A DNA stretch of 64,000 bases, taken from Cyrtodaria siliqua (taxonomy: Eukaryota > Mollusca > Bivalvia > Adapedonta > Hiatellidae). Of this stretch, positions 13,201 to 25,200 are shown in pieces. The position numbers and the translations under genes are program-made. Below the pieces are notes generated by a model. That model did not search any database and had not been told where the DNA came from. It saw nothing but the letters and a program-made list of their open reading frames with translations. How positions within the stretch are numbered: position 1 is the stretch's first letter; the number at the start of each line of letters is the position of its first letter. Location of the stretch: positions 62,001 through 126,000 of the forward strand of contig JAWPHD010002633.1 in NCBI GenBank assembly GCA_037043455.1. Direction: 5' to 3'.

Positions 13201-16200
13201 TGTCATTCCATTAAAACATGACAGTGTAAATAAAGAAATCCCCGCCATGATCTTATCCCTAACCAACAAGGCGGCATCAATAGGCAATATAAGTAAAACA
13301 CAAATATGCTCGTGTAAATATAATACAAAAAAACAATAGCCTAGAAAGCCAAAATGAAGGTACTCAATGACTTGGCAGAAGCCAGAGCAACAAGTGAAAA
13401 AACCATTAAGGGCTCGACATGAAAGATCATAGACAAAAATCAATCGCCATCGTCCCAATGGGCTTTAGGTAGGCGTCATCATAGGGTCCACAGCATGTCC
13501 AGTCATCGGACAATTAAAGAGGAACTTGTGAAGGTTCATGATTATCATAATGTATTGAAATGCATTCGAATATAAAGAAACAACAATAAAATCTAAATGT
13601 TTGGAGAAAGTTTTAGGAATAAGGTTTTCAGGGGGAAAAAGTCATGAATAATCTTCATTGTATTGGCGATCATGATATGTCTTTCTTCGAGGTAAAAATC
13701 TCTTTTTTCCAAATGATGATGAAATTGTGCAAGCTCGTAAATAAATATTTATTTTTACGTTAATATGTTTATCATTTCCTCACTTTAACAAATAAATTAA
13801 AGTTATCCATTTATACATGTATATAAGCTAAATTTTTAACGGCTAATGTACATGATTTGAAATCATGTTTTAAAAAGGAACAATCATGGCACTTAAAACA
13901 GCATGATTGCTTATGTTTGTCATGTTTGCGATTTGTCAGTTAGAGTACATTTTACACCACTGGGGCCATTTTGACCCCTGTGTTGAAATTTGCTCCACAT
14001 CCATTTCATAGACCAGACCTATTTCTGTAGAAAGTCTTTCATTAAAAGGTTAGCGGCGTGTTTTAGTAAAAGTGTATTTTTGTGTTTTATGTTAATTTGG
14101 GTATTTTGATACCAAGCTGAATTTTGACAAAAAAAGGCAATTATGGAGACATTTTATTGTTTTTAAATAACTTTGCTTGAAAGTTTTGGAATATGTTTTA
14201 AAAGAAAGATTTTACATCCGTTATTAATTTTTTTCACATATTTTGACTTCATATGAATTGATTTTTCATAGAAAAAGTATTCCAAGCTGGATTTTGACGG
14301 AAAATGAAATTTTGGGGACATCTCATTTGTTTTTTTATAATTTTATGGGGATTTTTTGGGGAAAAAGTTAAAGAAGCATTTAACATCAGTTATCCATTTT
14401 TCTCCACGTATGTTGACTTCATAAGAAATGACTTTTCGTAGGAAAAATAGTCCAAAGAATATGTTTTAAAAGAACCGTTTAACATCAGTTATCCATTTTC
14501 TCCAAATATTTTGACTTCATACGAAAATATATCCCAAGCTAAATGTTGACGGGAAAGACACTATTTTGGGTATTTCATCTTTTTTTTTATAGTTTTATTG
14601 GGAATTTTTGAATACTTCTTTTAAGTACAGATTTTACATCAATTATGTATTGTCTCTTTAAAATTATTTTAAGTCCATTTATATTGACTTTTTATAGGAG
14701 TACTATTTCAAGCTGAACGTTCAAGCTGAAAGGCAACTTTTTGGATATTTCATGTTTTTGTTTAAATAATTGTATTGGGATTTTTTATAATATATTATTA
14801 AAATATAATGTAAGATATATAAAGGATTTTTTTACATCAATTTTTTCTACATATTTTGACTCCATATAAATTGACTTGTTACAGGAATAATACATGTAAT
14901 CATTTTTTTACTGGAAGAGGACGTTTTTTCGATATTTTTTATTTCATAGTCATTTTTTGAATGTTAACTAAAGTATGGTCCACATTGTTCATTGGTATTC
15001 GACATGTAAGTGAGAAAATATCAATTATTATGAATGGCGGGAGTATATAAAACTGGTTCTAGCCAGGAATAAGTGGGTCGTCTGCCTCCGCCACGATAAC
15101 AAATAACCATTCAACCAAAATCTTTCTACACGTGTACCTAACTACTCGTCATGTTTCGTAACTCAAAAGAAGTGTGTGCCTATTTTGTGATTGTTTTCAT
15201 ATTCAAACTGTTTGTATACACAGTCCACACACTGCTGTGTAATTTTAATTGGATTTGCGTCAATTTCATTGAGGGTCCTAAGATGTTATTTTTTATTTTT
15301 GCAATACATCTAATTACAGATAAGGAGCTTAATGACGCCAATATTGGCTGCAGACTATTGGCACTATGTGTCCATTCTATTTTCACTGGCAATGATAGCT
15401 CTGGTTTAGTACTGTCAGTCTGTTTCCATATCATGGTTTGTTTGATAGTACAACCTGTAACAAGTGAAATAAAGGCTACATATTGCGTCTGTTGCTCATT
15501 ATAGCTTCTGCAAACATTTCTCTGAAGACTTGATGGTGTCTCTGTAAGGTCTCTCTCTTTAAGTCATTAAGGAGATTATGGTGCTCTTGTATTACCTTTA
15601 TATACCTTCTTGTTGTGGTTTGCAAAGGAAGTGGTGTCGCATTCTGTTAACGCATGCAATGGCAAAATATCAGCGCTGATCGTTTTGGTAGGCTATTTAG
15701 TTGGAAAACAGCGCATTTTCTACAACTTACCTTTTATAAGCCGTAGTTGTACAGGACTTAAATTCATCAATATTTTTGAGTTAAAGAACCAGACTCAAAC
15801 CTGAGTTTTGAACAAAGACTCACAAATATTGAACTCCAAATATTGAGTCTACTGACAGGCAGACTCAAGATCTGAGATTGCTAGAATCAAAATGGCCGCC
15901 ATCAATCAAAATATTGTTCAGCAGTTGCTAAATAGGCGTGTGCTAAAGCCAAATGTTTTCCTGGACAGGGAAACCCTCTGGAATACTTAAATGAAACCGA
16001 GCTGTTCAAGCGGTATCGATTTAGGAGAGACAAGATCATGTTTATATTAGGAATTGTTAAGGACAATATTATAAATACAAGAGAGCGTTCTCTACCGTTG
16101 CCTCCCGTTATGGTGGTATGTGTATTTCTGCGCTATGTAGCATCAGGAGACATGCAGCTGACAGTTGCTGACAGCTTGAACGCGTCACAACATAGAACAT

Positions 16201-19200
16201 TAAGAAGCTCCGCATAATGAACAAAGAACGAGGCATCAGTTCCATGTTCGATGGGGTTCTGTTGGGACAGTAACCATTCTGGTATTATTAAAGGCAACTG
16301 TTGGTTGTTTGCAATACTCCGCTGTAGTTATGCTTATGAGTGATTCACCTGCCTAAAATAATTGGAAACTCAAAACATTTCAACAATTAAAGTGTTCATT
16401 TATAAAATAAAATAAATCAAATACATGCTCTTAATACATTTTATATTTACTGTTGTCAAGTTTTAGGAAATGAAATACAATATCACCTCAGTCAAAATTT
16501 ATTTAAATAAGGCTAATGGAAAGTGTGTTGCCCAAAATAATACTGACTAAACTTAGTAGTGCCGTTGAGGCTTGAAACCCACTACACTTTATACACTTGG
16601 CGGCGCCAACTTAGTCGTTGAAGAAGAGCTTGCGGGAAAGGATTTTCCATATATATCTGGTGACAGTGAGGGTCATTCATTCAGGGTGACCAATTGGAGT
16701 CATTCTTTGACCTATACACATAAATAAGTGTCATGTTGTCACCCGGGACAGTATACCCTTGATGTTTGATGAAATAATACAGGTTTAAAATGTAAATGTT
16801 CATTATACTCAATAACAATAGTACATTTATAGTTTATGTAAATCAAAATAACATCAAATAAAAACACAAGCAATATTATCAGACGATGCTTTCTTTTCAT
16901 CACATTTATTTGTTAAATTTCTTTAGATCATTGGCAATATATGAGTGAAACATAATCCAATCGAATTATCATCACAACATTACTTTAAAATGCAAAAGTA
17001 AATTAAATTTGATAAATTATTTCATTTAATCTGTCAGTAGATTATTTGATAATAATTCAAAACTTGCCACACATTCGACACACGGCGTTCACTTTGTTGA
17101 ATACTGCCTTGCCTGACCGCTAGAGATTTACCAAAATTTCAACCACTGAAATATCTGTTTTAAACAAACATTAATAAATAATATTTAAATATTATATATT
17201 TGTATATGAATAACAATTGCATTTACATCGGACTACTTTTACATTCTCTTTCTGTTCGAAACAAAATTCACTGCTCAAATAACTTAGTTATTGCGTGTAC
17301 ATATATGTATCTCAATAGAAAGGTGTAGCTACTGCGCATGCATCAATTATATCTCAAAAGAAAATGGCCATTCGAATCACTGTCTTAAAATTCACTTATT
17401 GCAGTTGCCCTCCTGTCTTTTGCTATCATTATCATTCTCCGAAGGCACGTTATTGTTGGTACTGTATCGACTGGAGAATAGAGTAAATATAAGCAATGAT
17501 ACACTTGCTTTTAGCCTTTTAATGCGATTGTAAACACCGTTCGTGAAAGAGAAATTTACTATAAAGCTTCATTGTGTAATTTGTAATACCAGCGTTTAAA
17601 CCCATTTATGAAGTCCGAAAATGTGATTTAAATCTTAAGTGGAAGATAAATGTGTAGTAAACAAAATGAATTCAATATATACATATCACGTAACTTGCGG
17701 TATGGAAGTGTAATCGAGCTACGACATAAATATCATAATACCAGGGCTGTCATCAGAACATCATTACACAGCCTGAGATTTTTAAAAAATGGGAATTAAA
17801 GCGCGCAAACAGCAACTTTCACCAAACTAGAAGGGTGTTCCACGAAACCTTGTGTCGCCTGCCGTATGATTAATTCAGTATGTATAATTAATTGACTATA
17901 CAGTCATGTTAGAACACCAGCCAATTCGGACCATTAACACCGGATTTATGACCCTATTTGTTTTTTTAAATATGCTATAATTTGGCCTCGTTAACAGGAT
18001 AGGGCCTTCATTTTTCATTCGATCTTTTTCAATCTTTACCAGATTGTTGATATCAGTGAACAGTTTGCAGACCAGCAATATCGGACCATTTACATCGGAG
18101 CTATGGCCCTTGAGTTTCCGAAATATGCTATATTTTGGCTTCGTTAACACGATAGTGCCTTCAATTTTCTTCCGATCTTTTTCAAACTTTACACGATTGT
18201 TGATATCAATGACAGCTCGGACGAGATTGAAAACCAACCAGATCTGACCATTTACACTGGAGCTATGACTCTTGATTTTCTGAAACAGGCTATAATTTGG
18301 CATCGTTAACACGACAGGGCATTCATTTTTCATCCGATCTTTTTCAAACTTTGCACGATTGTTGATAGCAATGAAAGCTCGGACGAGATCAAAAACCAGT
18401 CAGATCGGACCATTTATACTGGAGGTATCGCCCTTGATTTTCTGAAATATGATATAATTTTGCCTCGTTAACGACAGTACCTTCGTTTTTTTATCAGATC
18501 TTTTTTTGAAACTTTACACGATTGTTGATACCAATGAAAGCTCGGAAGATTAAAAAAAGCAGCCAGTTCGGACCATTAACACCGGAGTTATGACCCTTGA
18601 TTTTCTGAAATATGCTACATATACCTTCAATTTTCATCCGATCTTTTCAACTATTTATCAGCTTGTTGATATCAATGAAAGCTCTAACGGGATCGAAAAC
18701 CAGCCAAATCAAACCAATTTACACCGGAGTTATGGCCCTAGATTTTCTAATATATGCAATAATTTGGCCTCGTTAACGCGTTAGGGCCTTCATTCTCTTT
18801 CTGATCTTTTTCCAAACTTTACCAGATTGTTGATATCAATGAAATATCGGACAAGTTCGAAAATTAGCCAGTTCGAAACAATAACAACGGAGTTATGGCC
18901 CTTACTTTAGTTAAAATTTGCTATATTTTGCCTTGGTAATGCGAAAGGGACTTCATTTTGCATCTCAGGCAAGTTCGAAAATCAGCCAGTTCGAAACAGT
19001 AACACCGGAGTTATGGCCCTTGATTTAGTTAAAACTGCTATATTTTCATTCGCTAACGCGATAGGCACTTCTTTTTTCATCCGATCTCTTTTCAAACTTT
19101 ACCATGATATCAATGAAAGCTCGGACGAGATCGAAAACCAGCAAGATCTGACCATTTACACCGGATGTATGGCTATTGATTTTCTGAAATATGCTATGAT

Positions 19201-22200
19201 TTGGCCTCGTTAACACGATAGGGCCTTCATTTCAAAGCCGATCTTTTTCAAACTTTATCATATTGTTGATTTTAATGGAAGCTCGGATTGTAACACTATG
19301 CCACCAGGGCATTAATAATTAACAAGTCCAGACTCTTAAATACACGTTTTAATAATCTTTAAAACTACCCCATTTTACTTTCTGATCGTATAGTGGTAAT
19401 ATTAATTCTATCAGATGTTACTCAATCAAATCTCTACATCCTCAGACTATCTCTAACAACCTCTCAAAACTCTACTAAACATTCCAGTATATACCTGCAC
19501 GCACGTGCAAGCCTCCCATTGGTTGTTTACACAGTTATTCAAAAGGTCGTAATAAAGTATCCCGCCTACTACTATATACCTGAGTAAGCTACTACAATAC
19601 TGCTATTAAAGAGAGCTATCACAAATTGTAGAATATTAGGTAAACTACTATTAACTGCGATATACATCTTATTAAACTATTATTATTACTTATTAAACGG
19701 TATGGTAGTGTTACAGGATGAGTTCGACAACCAGCCAATTTAGACCATTAACACCGGAATTATGACATTTGAGTTTCTGAAATATGCTCTCATTTTGCCT
19801 CGTTAACACGATAGTTTGTTTTTTTTCATCCGATATTTTTAAAACTTTACCAGATTGTTGATAACAATGAAAGTTCGAACAGGACCGAAAACCAGCCAAT
19901 CGAACCAATTACACAGTTGTTATGGCCCTTTATTTTCTGATTTATGCTATAATGTGGCCTCGTTAACGCGATATGGCCTTCATTTTTCTTTTGATTTTTT
20001 TTCAAACTTTACCAGATTGTTGATATCAATGCAATCTCAGACAAGTTCGAAAATCAGCCAGTTTGAAACAGTAACACTGCAGTTATAGCCCTTGATTTAG
20101 TCAAAATTACTCTATTTTGCCTCTTTAACGCGATAGGGCCTTCGATTTTCATCCGAGCTCGGAACTAGTTAACTAGCCAGCCAGTTCGGACTACTTGCAA
20201 CGGAGTTATGGCTCTTTTTTTTCTGCAATATGCTATAATTTAGAATCATTAACACGATAGCGTTTTCAGTTTTCATCCGATCTTTTTCAAACTCAATAAA
20301 GATTGTTGATTTTAATGGAAGCTCGGACGAAATCGAAAACCAGCCGATTTGGACCATTAACACCGGAGTTATGGCCCTAGAGTTTCTGAAATATGCTATA
20401 ATTTTGCCTCGTTAACACGATAGTATCTTCTTTTTTATCCTATATTTTTGTCAAACTATACACGACTGTTAATATCAATGAAAGCTCGGACGAGTTAGAA
20501 AACCAGCCAATTCGGACCATTAACACCGGAGTTATGACCTTTACCATATTGTTGATATCAATGAAATCACAGACAAGTTCGAAAATAAGCCATTTCGAAA
20601 CAGTAACACTGAAGTTATGGTCCATGATTTAGTTAAAATTGCTATATTTTGCCTCTTTGACGCGATAGGGCATTCATTTTTCATTCGTTTTTTTTTTCAA
20701 ACTTTACCAGATTGTTGATATCAATGAAATCTCAGACAAGTTCGAAAATCAGCCAGTTTGAAACAGTAACACTGCAGTTATAGCCCTTGATTTAGTCAAA
20801 ATTGCTCTATTTTGCCTCTTTAACGCGATAGGGCCTTTACACCGGATTAAAGGCCCTTGATATTCTGACATATTTTGTAATGTGGCCTCGTTAATACGAT
20901 AGGGCGTTCATATTTCATCCGATCTTTTTCAAACTTTACACGAATTTTGATATCAGTGAAAGCTCGGAAGAGTTCGAAAACCAGCCAGTTCAGACGATTT
21001 GCACTAGAATTATGGCCCTTGATTTTCTGAAATATGCTATAATTTGGCCTCGTTAACACGATCGGACCTTCATTTTTTATCCGATATTTTTCAAACTTTA
21101 TCAGGTTGTTGGTATCAATGAAAGCTCTGAACTAGTTTACTAACCAGCCAGTTCGGACTATTTGTTACGGAGTTATGGCCCTTGATTTTCTGAAATATGC
21201 TATAATTTGTACTCATTAACACAATAGGGCTTTCACTTTTCATCCGATCTTTTTCAAACTTTATCTTTGGAGATCGCTGAGCCCGATACTTATATTTAGT
21301 TATCGGTGGTTAATTTTCAATTTCTTTTGTTTTCTTACTCAATTTTTGATTCGGTGGTTTCACTTCTTCGGCCGATAAAAGGCTCTGGGTATTGTTTAAC
21401 CACTGATAGGATATGTTTTCTGCTTTTTAATTTATTCTTTTGGCTGTTACTTGTGATACGCAGGCTTCATAACCGCTGCTCCCAACTAAATTCCATTTTG
21501 TTTATTTCGCTCTTCGGGGAATTTAATTGTATTAGATACTGGGACCAAACGCCGTACGACATGGGGAAGCCATAAACCCCATGTCCACCGCCATATGCAT
21601 GCCATCTTCGGGATGGTTAAACTTTTGTACTATTGATTTTATTAATATTGAGTTCTGCTCAACCCGGGGCTAGAGGGCGTGAGCGGTAGCTAGCATATTT
21701 CACTACCGCTCATGAACAGTCTCAATCAAACCGAGACTGCAATATTACGTATGTGTCGTGCTCGGCCGTTTCCAAAGGTTCATTATCATACTCTTTTTTT
21801 ACACTATTGTTGATATGAATAAAAGCACAGAGGAGTGAGAAAAACAGTCAGATCGGACAAGTAAAACTAGAGTTATGGCACTTAATTAAGTTAAAAATGC
21901 TGTATTTTGCTTCGTTAAGACAATAGCGCCGTCATATTTCATCCGATCTTTCCCAGATTGTTACTATCAATGAAATCTTGGACAAGTTTGAAAACCAACC
22001 AAATCGGATTAACATCACCGTAGATATGACCCTTGATTTAGTTCAAAGATGCTATATGTTGCTTAGTGAAGATGATATGACCTTCATTTGGCCGGATTTC
22101 AGCGAAACGTTGCAGGGATTATCAGTACCAAGCCTAGTTGTACATATCGTTACTTTGCTCCGGTTGAATGATCTGGCGGTGTTATGGCCCTTTAAAGGCT

Positions 22201-25200
22201 TTAATAAACAAACTTTGCCTGAACTAGTTCTCCTGATGATCAGTACTAGGTCTGATCAGTACTAGGTCTAGGTGTGCATGCCGTCGCCGTGTTCCAGTTG
22301 AATGACTTTTGGCAGAGTTATGACCCTTTAAATGTTTAAATACACAAATTGTGTATGTACTAGTTCTCCTGAACTCCTGGCCGGATTTCAGCGAAACGTG
22401 GCAGGGATGATCAGTACCAATCCCTGTTACGCATGTCATGGCCATGTTCCGGTTGAATGATTTTTGACAGAGCTATGACCCCTTATACACAAACGTTAGC
22501 TTTATCCAGTAGAGCGTCCACAGGCCCTCTTGGGCCTCTTGTTTATTGATTAATCTCATATAAAATAAATATAGCTTAGAAGCATCTTACGAAGCTTGAT
22601 GAATACGGACACTGTAATATAAAGAGAGAATGATATTAATAAAATAAAAGGATACAAGTAATTGTGTTCAGAATCTGGATTGCAAGTGTCATTTAAAAAG
22701 AAACCATGGATATATAATTATTTTATATGATGATAGTATATACTGTTAACACAATCATATAAGCACGACAGTATAAGCAGTATCTCTTGAATATACTCTT
22801 TGAGTACCTAAGTATTTAAGTTCTAGTAGGAAAACGTTGATCTTACGTCTATTCATCCAATAAAGTGAACCATGAATTCACCTCAGCTTATTATGTTCGT
22901 TGTTTCTATATGAAACATGCAATTAAAAAGTTTTAATAAAATAATTAAGGTAAAAACAAATCATTATACTAACGAATACGAAGTAGAATGTGGTACACGA
23001 CAAAGAGGAAATATAGCGTTTAGAAAATACAATCAAGCAAAACACACATACAAAACACACGACGATTACAAGGAAAAAAACAAAGTAAGCGACACCACAA
23101 ACGTAAAAGAGTTGACAATATTGGTACTGGGTGTTTAGGCCATGTACTAGGGTGCAAAAAACTTCACTCTTTCTACAATGTCATCCGAATAAAACGAGAC
23201 AGTGTATACAGAGAAATCTACGCCCGTCCTTTTGATAAACTTGTTAACAATTATACAAGTGATCATGTTTATGGATCAAACGAAGATTGTTAATCAGGGC
23301 ACCATAGAAGTCAGGCAACATTACATCCAAAAAAAAAGGTGTATGATGGGGAAGGGGTATAATGGTAAATGTTGCATAGGTATAAATGCCGAAAAGAAAA
23401 TATAGTATTCATACAGCACCGTCAACCAAAAAGGAAATATAGTATTCATACAGCACCGTCAACCAAAAACATGTATTCAAAACAAATAACAATTACAAGA
23501 AAAAAGTAGAAGGAAACGTATGCGACATCACAACATAAACATAAAAGAGTTTGAAAACTCCAGCGTCCGATATTGCCTATATTGTCACTGACAATACCAA
23601 TGCGGTGGACCTATTGTCCACCCTTTTATGTTTTAGATGTCATGTCTTGCCATTTTATTCATTTTTCTAATTGTTTTGGTTGACTGAGTCCTTGAATGCT
23701 ACCTTTTTTGTTTCTGTTTAACATTATATCTACTTTGACAATAAGTGTATACAAAATATTAAAGCATCAATTTTTTTACCATATACACTTCACACATTGT
23801 TTACATGAAAGTTCAAGTGAGTTATGTTGTTTAATGAGGCAATTCAATCCTACGAATCCGTGTCAAATCAATCACAAGAGGCTGAATAAGTAAACTTATA
23901 AACAATAGGTTCATGTCTAACGTTATTATAGCACTAGTATGAATGACGCAACATCACTCAGAATTTAAAAAACTGTCAATATTTAACTTGAGATTTTTCC
24001 ACACAGGCGGACATCCGGACGCACGAACTAACGACGAGTTCATTGATAACCTACGTCAGTACAAGGTGATAGCTGACAGAGAAGAAATTAAGAAAAGAAT
24101 AGGTAAACAAAAATGTTATTTATAAGTTTGTTTTAATCCACCGGCGGAAACGAGATGAGAATGCCCTTAGCGCATTTATATTGAATATAACTTTATACAA
24201 AATAGGTTTATTTACAAATATGCGTTATTCTCCATATACAACGTTTATTTAAGCATACCCAACATTCACTAGATATTCAATAAACTTACTTCAAGGCATT
24301 ATAAACTTTCGACACGTACACATTTAAAAATATATTTATTTATTTAACCCAGAACCATAGCTAAATCTTATTAACATTTAATGAAGTTTATATGCAAAAC
24401 TAAAATATAAATGACCCTCAGTTAACTAAAAACGATGCATTAACATGTAAGTAAACATTTCGCGTTGTAATGAACTATAAATTATATCATTTATCATTTG
24501 CATTACAGAAGAGGCCCAATGCCTTCTGATATCACATAGCAAATATTTGGAGAGATACCAGCTCCCGTACAAGACACAGATAACAGAAAGAATAGCAGAG
24601 GAACTGTATCGTAACAAATTAGTAGTATTAACAGGCATACCAGGCATAGGCAAAACTTATCTAGCAAAGAATTCTATCAATCACCTTATTAACCTCCATT
24701 CTGAAATAAAACCCTTGTTAATTCGTGTACCCAGTGAACTTAAAAAGGTGATTGATCAGAATAGCTCGATCGTTATACTTATCGATGATATATTAGGTGC
24801 AGTTACTGTAGATACTTTAGAATTAGGTGACTGGAATACCAATGTCGACACATTTTTGTCTCAGATAGAGAACTATAACGTCCGAGCCATTGTCACTCTT
24901 AGGAAAACAATATTTTCAAATTGTCGTTACGAGCAATTTGCAAAGCTTTTCAAAATAGCCAGTGTTTTGCATTTAGATGAAGATCCTACTTATAGAGTCG
25001 AAATGGAAAGCATTTTTGAAACTTACGCCAAATCACATGATATGTCTATTGAAAAATCGAAAGTTAATTTTCAAACTTTTGGAATCGGTTTTCCATTACT
25101 TTGCAAAGTAATGAATAAGGACTCTGACATTTCGAAACTGTTTTCGAAACCAATCCATCACATAAAGAAAGACATTTTAACTCTCAAGCTCCAAGACACT

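Larger units (their letters stand above)
17900..22050 (+). repeat. Large ~162-bp tandem array (about 20 degenerate units)
   Basis: The unit contains ACACCGGAGTTATGGCCC, TTGATTTTCTGAAATATGCT, GGCCTCGTTAACACGATAGG, CATCCGATCTTTTTCAAAC, and TTGTTGATATCAATGAAAGC. Measured spacings of the last block are 162, 163, 141 and 164 bp near 18199-18829. Open frames of 60-145 codons on both strands here are by-products of the repeat. The array is interrupted by a solo-LTR-like insertion (19289-19715) and by a hairpin-family element (21255-21790). It lies in intron 2. Confidence 0.85.

Noticed and set aside
13192..13458. 88-codon minus-strand frame, apparently membrane-like
   Set aside because: The same sequence recurs at 56861-57112; it is part of a dispersed retroelement tail, not a host membrane protein.
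15151..15504. 117-codon open frame after a TATA-like sequence
   Set aside because: No recognisable domain, an 84-codon frame overlaps on the other strand, and it lies inside intron 2 near transposon debris.
17896..18333. 145-codon minus-strand open frame
   Set aside because: It lies in the 162-bp tandem array and its peptide repeats with the array period, so it is a by-product of the repeat.
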